From: Bacteroidia bacterium
Lineage (GTDB): Bacteria; Bacteroidota; Bacteroidia; NS11-12g; UBA955
Reading direction: 5' to 3'
Assembly: GCA_023228875.1 (NCBI GenBank)
Contig: JALOAG010000006.1
Location: 76,520 to 140,519, forward strand
Length of the DNA: 64,000 nucleotides
The translations under genes and the position numbers were made by a program. Shown piece by piece: positions 27,036 to 35,674 of this stretch (position 1 is its first letter; each line of letters opens with the position of its first letter). The notes beneath the pieces were generated by a model that worked only from the letters and a program-made list of their open reading frames with translations, had not been told where the DNA came from and made no database searches.

Positions 27036-27758
27036 ATGAAAAAACTTACTTTAATTTTATTAACAACTGCTTTAGTATCAATCTGGGGTTGTAAAAAAGA
27101 ACCCAAAACAGGCAATGGAAATATTAATGCCAAAGTAACGTACAACGTTGATGGCACAGCATTGATAACAGACACTTTTGCATATACAAGTGCGGCTGGT
27201 TATTCCTACAAAATCTCACGTATGGAATATTTCCTATCCGGCTTTAAATTGAAGCACGAAAACGGCACAATGTATTCTTCAAATAAAATCCTGTATTTGA
27301 ATGCATTAAAGCCCGCTACTAATTCTTTCTCATTGAAAGAAATACCGTCTGGCAAATACACTGAAATCTATTTCTATTTCGGTTTGGATTCCGCACACAA
27401 TATCTCTAGAACATTAGATGCAAATATAGACATGGCAAATATGTCTTGGCCCGACATGATGGGAGGTGGCTATCATTTTATGAAGTTTGAAGGAACGTAT
27501 AAAAACAATAACAAAGATGAGGGCTTTGCAATGCACATTGGAAACAATAAAAATTTGATTGAAATCCACATAAAACACAATGTTGAAATAACAATTGACA
27601 ACACAACAACGCTGAATCTTGCATTGAACCTTAACGAATGGTTCAAAAATCCAGAAGTGTATGATTTTGTTCTAGATGGAAGTTATTCAATGAACAATCC
27701 CGTTGCCATGCAGAAGCTAAAGAGAAACGGAGTAGATATATTTTCAATAAAAAAGTAA
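27036..27758 (+). CDS. MbnP-like copper-binding lipoprotein
   Basis: 240 residues with a lipoprotein signal ending VSIWGC. The body matches the MbnP family pattern: SRMEYFLSGFKL, SWPDMMGGGYHFMKFEG (a central tryptophan before a GY motif) and NLNEWF. MbnP homologues bind copper in the periplasm; in studied systems an MbnH diheme enzyme oxidises an MbnP tryptophan. Here the MauG/MbnH-like gene follows after 2 nt, strongly supporting the pair. Whether the same tryptophan is modified is inference. Confidence 0.8.
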   Translation: MKKLTLILLTTALVSIWGCKKEPKTGNGNINAKVTYNVDGTALITDTFAYTSAAGYSYKISRMEYFLSGFKLKHENGTMYSSNKILYLNALKPATNSFSLKEIPSGKYTEIYFYFGLDSAHNISRTLDANIDMANMSWPDMMGGGYHFMKFEGTYKNNNKDEGFAMHIGNNKNLIEIHIKHNVEITIDNTTTLNLALNLNEWFKNPEVYDFVLDGSYSMNNPVAMQKLKRNGVDIFSIKK

Positions 27759-27760
27759 AA

Positions 27761-28774
27761 ATGAAAAAAACAATTATTCTCATATTCATTGCCATGTTGG
27801 GTTTCAATGCCTGTAAAAAAGACCCAACCGACAACAATACCCAATCAAGTATTAAAGCGACTCCAATCAACTTGGATATTCCTCGCTTCTTCCCGAACAT
27901 GACAATTCCGCAAGATAACAAGATGACCAAAGAGCGACTGGCACTCGGACGAAAACTTTACTATGACCCAATCCTATCCAATGACGGTCGTTCATGCTCT
28001 CAATGTCATTTTCAGGCAGAGGGATTTACCTCTGACCCCGGTTTTGCAACCACTGTACTTCCACATGTAAACCTTGGTTGGAGTAAAAACTTTTTATGGA
28101 AAGGACGTACAGACCAAGGACTTGAAAACGTAATGTTATTCGAGGTTGATGAATTTTTTGCAACCGATTTGAAGAAAATCAATGCAAACACTACATATAA
28201 AAAAGAGTTCAAAGACGCTTTTGGAGTGGATGAAATCACTTCCAAAGAGATAGCATATTCTCTTGCTCAATTTTTCAGATCACTCATTTCAGGAAATTCA
28301 AAATACGACCAATATATGCGTAATGAAATTGCGCTGACACAAGCAGAAATGGATGGAATGGAAATCTTCTTCACAGAAACCGGAGATTGTTTTCACTGCC
28401 ACGGTAGTATGCTTTTTACAGACAATGACTTTCACAATATTGGTTTAGACAGTGTATTCAATGGAAGTAAGGGTAGATACGATGTTACAGGAAACATGAA
28501 AGACTATGGCACATACAAGACTCCTACATTGAGAAATGTATCGCTTAGAAAAAGGTTTATGCATGATGGCAGATTCAATTCTTTAGAACAAGTCATTGAA
28601 TTTTATAATAGTGGAGTACAAATGAACTCACCGAATATAGACCCACTAATGATTTTACCACAAAAGGAAAACGGATTGATGCTTACTCAGGAACAGAAAG
28701 ACAATTTGCTGGCTTTCCTTAAAACACTCACAGATGTTTCATTTACAACAAATCCTGATTTTTCTAAACCATAA
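27761..28774 (+). CDS. MbnH/MauG-type diheme cytochrome c peroxidase family lipoprotein
   Basis: 337 residues with a lipobox LGFNAC at residue 18. Two haem c sites are visible: CSQCHF near residue 79 and CFHCHG near residue 210, and distal motifs MHDGRF and TPTLRNVS are typical of the diheme peroxidase family. Sitting 2 nt after an MbnP-like gene it is best read as MbnH, which matures its partner rather than detoxifying peroxide. It acts on the outer face of a membrane. Confidence 0.85.
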   Translation: MKKTIILIFIAMLGFNACKKDPTDNNTQSSIKATPINLDIPRFFPNMTIPQDNKMTKERLALGRKLYYDPILSNDGRSCSQCHFQAEGFTSDPGFATTVLPHVNLGWSKNFLWKGRTDQGLENVMLFEVDEFFATDLKKINANTTYKKEFKDAFGVDEITSKEIAYSLAQFFRSLISGNSKYDQYMRNEIALTQAEMDGMEIFFTETGDCFHCHGSMLFTDNDFHNIGLDSVFNGSKGRYDVTGNMKDYGTYKTPTLRNVSLRKRFMHDGRFNSLEQVIEFYNSGVQMNSPNIDPLMILPQKENGLMLTQEQKDNLLAFLKTLTDVSFTTNPDFSKP

Positions 28775-28786
28775 GGAATAGAACAT

Positions 28787-28794
28787 TACTTTTG
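28787..28794 (+). promoter_or_regulatory. -7 promoter box TACTTTTG
   Basis: A TAnnTTTG match 24 nt before the queD-like ATG. Confidence 0.5.
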
Positions 28795-28818
28795 CAGCGT
28801 TTTTGACAAAAATAAGCA

Positions 28819-29175
28819 ATGGAGATTTATAAGGAGTTTGATTTTGAAGCAGCGCACTTTCTTCCGAACGTACCTGAGGGACATAAATGTAAGAACATAC
28901 ATGGACATTCCTACCGTTTTACTATATTTCTTAAAGGGGACGTAAATGCGGAAACAGGTTGGATTATGGACTTTGCGATTCTTAAATCTATTGTAAACCC
29001 TATTGTAAAACAACTTGACCACCAAACTCTAAACAACATCATGGGACTTGAGAACCCTACAGTAGAGAATCTTTCCATCTGGCTTTGGGACACACTCAAA
29101 CCCCAGTTACCCTTACTTTCAAGAATAATCGTAAAAGAAACAGCAAGCTCCGGCTGTGTTTACGAAGGGATATAA
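28819..29175 (+). CDS. queD: 6-pyruvoyl-tetrahydropterin synthase / 6-carboxytetrahydropterin synthase (QueD) family
   Basis: 118 residues, the normal size. Zinc ligands are in FEAAHFLPN and NIHGHSYRF; the C-terminal VKETASSGCVYEG has the catalytic glutamate. QueD makes the precursor of queuosine; the PTPS homologue makes tetrahydropterin. No other queuosine genes are visible here, and a pterin dehydratase lies 2 kb upstream, so either role remains possible. Confidence 0.85.
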   Translation: MEIYKEFDFEAAHFLPNVPEGHKCKNIHGHSYRFTIFLKGDVNAETGWIMDFAILKSIVNPIVKQLDHQTLNNIMGLENPTVENLSIWLWDTLKPQLPLLSRIIVKETASSGCVYEGI

Positions 29176-29251
29176 ACTCTATCCGTCTAATATTATTGAT
29201 ATTAGTTAACACTTGTAGGCTTGTTCTTTCTGAATAATCTTAAAAGCGCAT

Positions 29252-29259
29252 TATATTTG
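29252..29259 (+). promoter_or_regulatory. -7 promoter box TATATTTG
   Basis: A TAnnTTTG match 23 nt before the lytic transglycosylase ATG. Confidence 0.5.
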
Positions 29260-29282
29260 CTAGCATTCAATGAAAAGTAAAT

Positions 29283-30227
29283 ATGCAAAAGCAACAGACA
29301 ATATTAAAACGCGGGCTACAGCTATTAGGAGTAATCGGATTTGTTTTGATTATGATTGCTATCGCACAATCATTTATCGGCAAAGCTGAAGGTATTTCTA
29401 ATCAACACCTTACCTCCCCTGTTGATGACAGGTTTGAAGTTCAGAAAGTATTTGCACCCGAACTTCCCACAGATGTAAACTTTTGCGGAGAAGTCATTGA
29501 TCTTTCCGACATTGAAATTTCAGAGAGACTTGACAGAGAATTAGTTGTAAACTCTTTTCTCCACAGTTCAACTATACTGATACTCAAGAAATCAAATCGA
29601 TACTTCCCAATCATTGAGAAAATTTTATTACAAGAAGGTGTTCCTGATGATATGAAATACTTATGTGTGGCAGAGAGTGGATTATCACAAGTGGTCTCCC
29701 CTGCAGGTGCAGCCGGATTTTGGCAATTTATGAAAACAACAGCACCCGCATATAGTCTTTATATTGACAATGAAATAGATGAAAGATATAATATAGAAAA
29801 AGCAACCTATGCCGCTTGCAAATATCTAAAAGAAGCAAAAGCTAAATTCGGCTCTTGGTCACTAGCTGCTGCTGCATACAATGCCGGCAACAACGGTATA
29901 ATGAAACAAATCAATTTCCAAAACCAGACTTCTTATTACGATTTGTTTCTGAATGAGGAAACATCTCGATACATTTTTCGGATCATAGCGTTAAAATATA
30001 TAATTGAGAATCCTAAACTCTATGGATTTCACCTCAAAGATGAACAATTATATGCTCCTCTTGAAGTAAGAAGATATACTGTTTCGCAAAACAATATTGA
30101 CTGGGTAGAATATGCGAATCGCAATGATATTTCATATAAAACACTGCGATATTACAATCCCCAAATTAGAAGCAGTACTTGGGCAAATATCAAAAACCAG
30201 CAAATTGAGATTCTGTTACCTAAGTAA
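29283..30227 (+). CDS. Membrane-anchored lytic murein transglycosylase (SLT domain)
   Basis: 314 residues: one N-terminal membrane segment (LLGVIGFVLIMIAIAQSF), then an SLT domain with the catalytic glutamate in AESGLSQVVSPAGAAGFWQ, the AAAYNAGNNGI motif and a final FRIIALKYI helix. The C-terminal 60 residues (SQNNIDWVEYANRNDISYKTL) resemble a LysM-like peptidoglycan-binding motif. It cleaves the glycan backbone during cell-wall remodelling. Monocistronic. Confidence 0.86.
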   Translation: MQKQQTILKRGLQLLGVIGFVLIMIAIAQSFIGKAEGISNQHLTSPVDDRFEVQKVFAPELPTDVNFCGEVIDLSDIEISERLDRELVVNSFLHSSTILILKKSNRYFPIIEKILLQEGVPDDMKYLCVAESGLSQVVSPAGAAGFWQFMKTTAPAYSLYIDNEIDERYNIEKATYAACKYLKEAKAKFGSWSLAAAAYNAGNNGIMKQINFQNQTSYYDLFLNEETSRYIFRIIALKYIIENPKLYGFHLKDEQLYAPLEVRRYTVSQNNIDWVEYANRNDISYKTLRYYNPQIRSSTWANIKNQQIEILLPK

Positions 30228-30441
30228 TGTATTCTAACTTTTCAGTAATAGCCCTTAAAAGCATGTTTTAGCTGCTCTTACTTATCAATTAAAAAAAACG
30301 GAAATATTGATTATCTAAGATTTCTCTCTATAATACTCAATTATAGAATTATATACTAATACTAATATGAGTCACCTAACAGATACGATTTATAAAGATG
30401 AATCATGAAAGTTTCACAACTTGTTTTTTATAAAAAATAAT

Positions 30442-30449
30442 TACTTTTG
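30442..30449 (+). promoter_or_regulatory. -7 promoter box TACTTTTG
   Basis: A TAnnTTTG match 5 nt before the lipoprotein ATG at 30455, another very short spacing. Confidence 0.5.
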
Positions 30450-30454
30450 CCCCC

Positions 30455-30997
30455 ATGAAAATGACACACACATCTTCTATCCTATCAATTGTATTAGTAG
30501 GAGCTATGTTCTTTGCTAGTTGTTCAAAAACTGAAAAAGCAAATATTAGAATGGATGAAACCGCAACAGTTACTATTCCTGACACTATTGACAGATATTC
30601 TGTCTATACTGCCAATTCAACTACGGTTACAAACAGCTTAGATGCAAAACTATCAGAAGCAGGCTACACTGCTGAAAACGTGAAAGAAGTGCGCTTAGAA
30701 GCACTTGAATTAAACTTGGTTAAACCGACTGATGAAACCTTCAAATTTTGTCGCTCAGTAAGTGTTTATCTTGTTGCAGACGGCATGACAGATACGCTTA
30801 TTGGCTCAATCAGTAATCCTACCAGACTTGAAAGTGCACCTTTGTTCTTATTCAGACAAGCATCAGATTTGAAAGAATACTTTACTAAACCAAACTTTAG
30901 CTATAAAGCAGTTTTTCAAATGCGTCAACTATATAGCGAACCAATTGAAGTGCTTATCAAGCCAATCTACTTTGTTTCAGTAGAAAAAGAAAAATAA
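30455..30997 (+). CDS. Hypothetical lipoprotein
   Basis: 180 residues with a lipobox (VGAMFFASC) at residue ~23. The rest is a soluble beta-rich domain without recognised motifs. It is monocistronic, with a promoter box just upstream and a strong terminator 23 nt downstream. Function unknown; localisation to the outer leaflet of a membrane is inferred from the lipobox. Confidence 0.7.
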   Translation: MKMTHTSSILSIVLVGAMFFASCSKTEKANIRMDETATVTIPDTIDRYSVYTANSTTVTNSLDAKLSEAGYTAENVKEVRLEALELNLVKPTDETFKFCRSVSVYLVADGMTDTLIGSISNPTRLESAPLFLFRQASDLKEYFTKPNFSYKAVFQMRQLYSEPIEVLIKPIYFVSVEKEK

Positions 30998-31020
30998 ATT
31001 TACATAAATTGAATTAATAC

Positions 31021-31052
31021 AAGCCCTTACAAGATATTGTAAGGGCTTTTTT
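31021..31052 (+). terminator. Rho-independent terminator
   Basis: A perfect 12-bp stem AAGCCCTTACAA with TTGTAAGGGCTT and a 4-nt loop are followed by T residues; it ends the lipoprotein transcript before lepA. Confidence 0.92.
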
Positions 31053-31079
31053 GTTTATAAACTTTCATTGTCTTCTATG

Positions 31080-31087
31080 TATATTTG
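31080..31087 (+). promoter_or_regulatory. -7 promoter box TATATTTG for lepA
   Basis: A TAnnTTTG match 13 nt before the lepA ATG at 31101. A longer frame from 31068 would include the box and is rejected. Confidence 0.55.
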
Positions 31088-31100
31088 CACCCCCCAAAAA

Positions 31101-32891
31101 ATGAAACATATTCGCAACTTTTGTATTATCGCTCATATCGACCATGGCAAAAGCACACTTGCAGACCGCCTTTTGGAATATACCAAAACCGTATCTGAAA
31201 GAGAAATGAAAGACCAACTGCTTGACAACATGGATTTAGAACGTGAACGTGGAATCACAATCAAAAGCCATGCTATCCAAATGGATTATGTTTTAGATGG
31301 ACAGAAATATGTTCTAAACCTGATAGACACACCAGGACACGTTGATTTTTCGTATGAAGTATCTCGTTCAATTGCTGCATGCGAAGGCGCATTACTTATA
31401 GTAGATTCAAGCCAAGGTATTCAGGCTCAAACAATATCTAATCTATATCTTGCTTTAGAAAATGATTTAGAAATTATACCGGTTCTCAACAAAATAGACT
31501 TACCGGGTGCAATGCCTGAAGAAGTATCTGAACAGATTATAGACCTGATTGGTTGCAAAAATGAAGATATTATTCATGCAAGTGGTAAAACAGGTCAAGG
31601 GGTTTATGATATTCTTCGTGCAATTGTTGAGAGAGTTCCGCCACCTGTTGGCGAAGAAAAAGCTCCACTCAAGGCTTTGATTTTTGATTCTGTATTTAAT
31701 TCATTCAGAGGAATTATAGCATATTACAAAATCATTGATGGTGTTGTAAACAAAGGCGACCACATCCGATTCATGAATACCGGAAGGGAATATTATGCAG
31801 AGGAAGTCGGTGTTTTAAGATTAGGGTTAGAACCTCGAAATGAAGTCAAGACCGGAGACGTAGGGTATATTATAACAGGTATCAAAAATGCACGAGAGGT
31901 AAAAGTTGGAGACACCATGACCCAAAAAAACTCTCCCACTACAGAAGCAATCAAAGGATTCGAAGATGTAAAACCTATGGTATTTGCCGGAATCTACCCT
32001 GTTGACACAGAAGATTATGAAGAATTAAGAGATGTAATGGCTAAATTACAACTCAACGATGCTTCTTTAGTCTTTGAACCGGAATCATCTGCTGCACTTG
32101 GATTCGGATTTAGATGTGGATTTTTAGGTATGTTGCACATGGAGATTATCCAAGAAAGACTCGAACGAGAATATGGCATGACCGTAATCACAACAGTTCC
32201 AAATGTTGGTTACAAAGCATATACCACCAAAGGCAAGTTTATAGAAGTTAACAACCCAAGCGACCTTCCGCCTCCTGAGTTAATTGACAAAGTTGAAGAA
32301 CCGTACATCAACGCTTCGATTATCACCGCATCTGAATATGTAGGCGCGATCATGACACTTTGCTTGGAAAAACGAGGGGTGATTAAAAACCAAATTTATC
32401 TCACTACAAGCAGGGTGGAACTTACTTTTGAAATGCCTTTAGCAGAAGTTGTTTTCGACTTCTATGATAAGCTCAAAACAATTTCAAGAGGTTATGCCTC
32501 TTTTGATTACTCCCCTTCTGAATACAAAGATTCCAAGTTAGTAAAATTAGATATTATGCTTAACAAAGACCCGGTTGATGCGCTTTCTGCCATTATTCAT
32601 AAAGACAGGGCATACGATCTTGGAAAAAAGATTTGTAAAAAACTGAAAGACTTAATTCCCAGACAACAATTTGAAATATCAATTCAAGCTGCTGTGGGTG
32701 CTAAGATTATTGCAAGAGAAACTATCTCGGCACTAAGAAAAGATGTTACTGCCAAATGCTACGGAGGGGATATTTCTCGTAAACGCAAATTGTTAGAAAA
32801 GCAAAAAGCCGGTAAAAAGAGAATGAGACAAGTGGGAAATGTCGAAATCCCTCAAAGCGCATTCCTTGCGGTACTCAAACTTGACGAATAG
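31101..32891 (+). CDS. lepA: Elongation factor 4 (LepA), back-translocating GTPase
   Basis: Starting MKHIRNFCIIAHIDHGKST, 596 residues, matching LepA length. G motifs are AHIDHGKST, DTPGHVDF and NKIDLPGA; the C-terminal LepA-specific domain ends GNVEIPQSAFLAVLKLDE. It binds ribosomes and is thought to remodel mistranslocated complexes. Confidence 0.96.
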   Translation: MKHIRNFCIIAHIDHGKSTLADRLLEYTKTVSEREMKDQLLDNMDLERERGITIKSHAIQMDYVLDGQKYVLNLIDTPGHVDFSYEVSRSIAACEGALLIVDSSQGIQAQTISNLYLALENDLEIIPVLNKIDLPGAMPEEVSEQIIDLIGCKNEDIIHASGKTGQGVYDILRAIVERVPPPVGEEKAPLKALIFDSVFNSFRGIIAYYKIIDGVVNKGDHIRFMNTGREYYAEEVGVLRLGLEPRNEVKTGDVGYIITGIKNAREVKVGDTMTQKNSPTTEAIKGFEDVKPMVFAGIYPVDTEDYEELRDVMAKLQLNDASLVFEPESSAALGFGFRCGFLGMLHMEIIQERLEREYGMTVITTVPNVGYKAYTTKGKFIEVNNPSDLPPPELIDKVEEPYINASIITASEYVGAIMTLCLEKRGVIKNQIYLTTSRVELTFEMPLAEVVFDFYDKLKTISRGYASFDYSPSEYKDSKLVKLDIMLNKDPVDALSAIIHKDRAYDLGKKICKKLKDLIPRQQFEISIQAAVGAKIIARETISALRKDVTAKCYGGDISRKRKLLEKQKAGKKRMRQVGNVEIPQSAFLAVLKLDE

Positions 32892-33019
32892 TTTAATTAT
32901 TATTCAATCTCATTCACGCTCTGAAACCTTGAGTTTGTCCGATTTTATAAACGACTGTGATATTTCCTCATTACAAACACCCGATTTCTTGTCTTTTTTG
33001 ACGTAATTGCGCCCCCATT

Positions 33020-34237
33020 ATGAAACCAAGATTTTCAATTAAACAGAGTGTCTTATTCGTTATTCTATTCTCGCTTACTTTTACAGTTTTCGGAGAAGAC
33101 ACATTGTCAAATTCTAAAAAGAGTTTTTATCGCTTCTCAGTAATTAAAGCCAATGAGGCAATGCCTGTACAAGACCAAAACAGAAGTTCAACATGTTGGA
33201 GTTTTTCTACTTTGTCTTTCATGGAGTCTGAACTGCTTCGCATGGGTAAAGGTCATCACCTTTTAAGTGAGATGTACATTGTAAGAAATGCATGGATTGG
33301 CAAAGCTGATATGTATGTTAGAATGCAAGGACATTATAACTTCTCCGGTGGAGGCGCATTTAATGACATCCCTTGGGTGATTAAAAGATATGGAATTATA
33401 CCTCAGTCTGCTTATTCCGGGTTAAACTACGGTACTGACAAACACACTCACGCTGAACTCGATGCTGTTCTTAAAGGTTTTATTGATGCGGTTAAAGACA
33501 ACCCTCAAAAAGCACTTACACCTGCTTGGAAAGGTGCATTTGAAGGTATATTGAATGCTTATCTAGGACCGGTTCCTGAAAACTTTGAATATCAAGGAAA
33601 GAAATATACGCCTCAGAGTTTTGCAACTTATTTAGGTCTCAACATGGATGATTATGTTTCATTAACATCTTTCACCCACCACCCTTTTTACAGTAGTTTT
33701 GTGATTGAAGTTCCGGATAATTGGGCAATGACAACGAGCTACAACTTGCCCCTTAATGAATTCATGCAAGTAATGGAAAGTGCTATTATGAATGGCTATA
33801 CTTTCGCATGGGGTTCTGATGTGTCTGAAAAAGGATTTTCTCACAGAAACGGAATTGCAATCGTTCCTGCCGATGATTCAATGGTACAAGTGAAAGGAAA
33901 AGACAATGTTATATTCAATAATCCTAATGAGGCTGAACGCTCAGGTAATGCTTTTATATACCCAATGACTGAATTGCAAATCACTCAGGAGTTAAGACAA
34001 AAAGCATTTGACTCCCAAGAAACCACAGATGATCATGGAATGCATATCACCGGTTTAGTGAAAGATCAAAATGGTACAAAATATTTTATTGTAAAAAACA
34101 GCTGGGGAACTAAGTATAATGACTGCGATGGATATCTTTACGCTTCATGGAACTATGTTGCGTATAAGACCATGAATATTATGATTCATAAGAATGCTAT
34201 TCCTAAAGACATCGCAAAAAAACTTGGCATTAAATAG
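33020..34237 (+). CDS. C1-family aminopeptidase (bleomycin hydrolase-like)
   Basis: 405 residues with an N-terminal signal peptide (ending TFTVFGED). The catalytic triad of the peptidase C1B group can be seen: cysteine in QDQNRSSTCWSFSTLSF, histidine in GMHITGLVKD and asparagine in IVKNSWGTKYND. Family members form hexameric aminopeptidases; an exported copy with a signal peptide is common in Bacteroidota. Followed after 21 nt by a short lipoprotein gene. Confidence 0.88.
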   Translation: MKPRFSIKQSVLFVILFSLTFTVFGEDTLSNSKKSFYRFSVIKANEAMPVQDQNRSSTCWSFSTLSFMESELLRMGKGHHLLSEMYIVRNAWIGKADMYVRMQGHYNFSGGGAFNDIPWVIKRYGIIPQSAYSGLNYGTDKHTHAELDAVLKGFIDAVKDNPQKALTPAWKGAFEGILNAYLGPVPENFEYQGKKYTPQSFATYLGLNMDDYVSLTSFTHHPFYSSFVIEVPDNWAMTTSYNLPLNEFMQVMESAIMNGYTFAWGSDVSEKGFSHRNGIAIVPADDSMVQVKGKDNVIFNNPNEAERSGNAFIYPMTELQITQELRQKAFDSQETTDDHGMHITGLVKDQNGTKYFIVKNSWGTKYNDCDGYLYASWNYVAYKTMNIMIHKNAIPKDIAKKLGIK

Positions 34238-34258
34238 TCCCTTTACAAACTCATTCAA

Positions 34259-34381
34259 ATGAAAAAAACTGTCGTTATTTTGACTTTAATATTTGTTTTA
34301 GCAACCTTGTTCACCTCTTGTTACTCAGCAAACAAATGCAATGGAGTGCGCAAGACCAGAACATCAATGGGGTATATGTAA
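34259..34381 (+). CDS. Short lipoprotein, 40 residues
   Basis: A small reading frame starting MKKTVVILTLIFVLATLFTSC has a hydrophobic signal and a clear lipobox ending at residue 21. The 19-residue mature part (CYSANKCNGVRKTRTSMGYM) is Cys/Arg-rich. It starts 21 nt after the peptidase gene and may share its transcript. Tiny lipoproteins of this kind are common in the phylum and of unknown function. Confidence 0.55.
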   Translation: MKKTVVILTLIFVLATLFTSCYSANKCNGVRKTRTSMGYM

Positions 34382-34579
34382 AAACTCCAAACACAGATTC
34401 ACTTGGTACGTCCTGCTCAATCATTAGGTGCTCTTTATGTTGAAGAATCATTTCGATTAGATGAATTGGGCGTATTTTATAGAGAAGTATTTTTAATAAA
34501 AACGTATTTAGGCATCTGTCGGAATCATACTGTGTCAAATTTTAACATAATAGCAAAATATTCATTATTGAAACCGGCT

Positions 34580-35626
34580 CTATGAATTGCCCGATGATTT
34601 AGCGGGAGAAATGACCGATTTTAGTTTCTGAATCAATTCATCCTTACTCTCTATGCTATTTGACATTGGAAGTATAAACCAAATTCCTCCATCTAACCAT
34701 TCAGTAGGAATTCGGGCTGCATCTTTCTCCGTTGTAAGTACGATTTGATTTGTACTTCTTGCAAATTGTGTAATTTCACTTACTTGCTGCTCACTCAAAT
34801 GGGCATGGTCGCTAAATTTAAAATGTTTAAATGGAACCTTTTTATCATTCAAGTAATTCACAATCAAGTTTGGATTAGCAATTCCCGTAACCAAAACTGC
34901 CCCACGCCCAACCACCTCATCCCAAGATATAGTTTGTGTTGTGGTAATATTCATGGGAAGCAAATACTCGATAGCTGAGAAAAACTGCATTGCATTGCTA
35001 TATCGTCTAATATGCTGACAATGTTCACTCTTCACTTTCTCGTTAACGTTTACAGGTGCTTTTGTTGTAATGATAATATCAGCTCTGTATGCGGCAGAAC
35101 GAAATTCGCGCAACATCCCTGTTGGCATTGGAAAATCTCTATAAAATGGATGTTGCCATTCTGTTAACAGTATATACAAGCTAGCCTTTAACCTGAAATG
35201 CTGAAAAGCGTCATCCAACAGGATCACTTGCGTTTTGGGGAACAATGTTGCTATTTGACTAACCCCTGCTACCCTATTTTCACAAACAGTAACTACTACA
35301 TCCGGGAATCTTTTCTTAATCATCAAAGGCTCGTCTCCACATTGCACAGCAGACAAAGATGTAAACACTTCCAAAAAACCCTTTGTTTCTCTCCCATACC
35401 CTCGAGACAATACCGCAAGAGTATATCCTTCTTTTATTAACTCTTCTATAAGCAACAAGATCATGGGAGATTTGCCTGTACCACCAACTTTAATATTCCC
35501 CACAACAATGGTAGGCAGAGTTGACTGCTTGCGCTTGAGAACACCTTTATCAAAAAGTATCCATCTACATTGTGCAATGAATCCAAACAGCCATGAAAAA
35601 GGTAGTAAAATAAATCTCAAACCCAC
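34580..35626 (-). CDS. lpxK: Tetraacyldisaccharide 4'-kinase
   Basis: 348 residues with a membrane-associated N-terminus and P-loop VGNIKVGGTGKSPM near residue 43. It phosphorylates the 4' position of the lipid A disaccharide on the cytoplasmic face of the inner membrane. Divergent from the Nif3-family gene; the short space between holds the TTTG-N22-TAACTTTG promoter of the latter. Confidence 0.9.
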   Translation of the reverse strand: MGLRFILLPFSWLFGFIAQCRWILFDKGVLKRKQSTLPTIVVGNIKVGGTGKSPMILLLIEELIKEGYTLAVLSRGYGRETKGFLEVFTSLSAVQCGDEPLMIKKRFPDVVVTVCENRVAGVSQIATLFPKTQVILLDDAFQHFRLKASLYILLTEWQHPFYRDFPMPTGMLREFRSAAYRADIIITTKAPVNVNEKVKSEHCQHIRRYSNAMQFFSAIEYLLPMNITTTQTISWDEVVGRGAVLVTGIANPNLIVNYLNDKKVPFKHFKFSDHAHLSEQQVSEITQFARSTNQIVLTTEKDAARIPTEWLDGGIWFILPMSNSIESKDELIQKLKSVISPAKSSGNS

Positions 35627-35634
35627 CTAGCAAA

Positions 35635-35668
35635 TTTGGTAAAAATCTTGACAATCACACTAACTTTG
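35635..35668 (+). promoter_or_regulatory. Two-part promoter TTTG-N22-TAACTTTG
   Basis: Both elements of the phylum's primary promoter are visible (-33 TTTG at 35635-35638 and -7 TAACTTTG at 35661-35668) with normal spacing. The -7 box is 6 nt before the ATG at 35675. Confidence 0.65.
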
Positions 35669-35674
35669 CCCTCT

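Noticed and set aside
34403..34585. A 60-codon plus-strand frame before lpxK
   Set aside because: No start context, no homology and it runs into the convergent lpxK gene.
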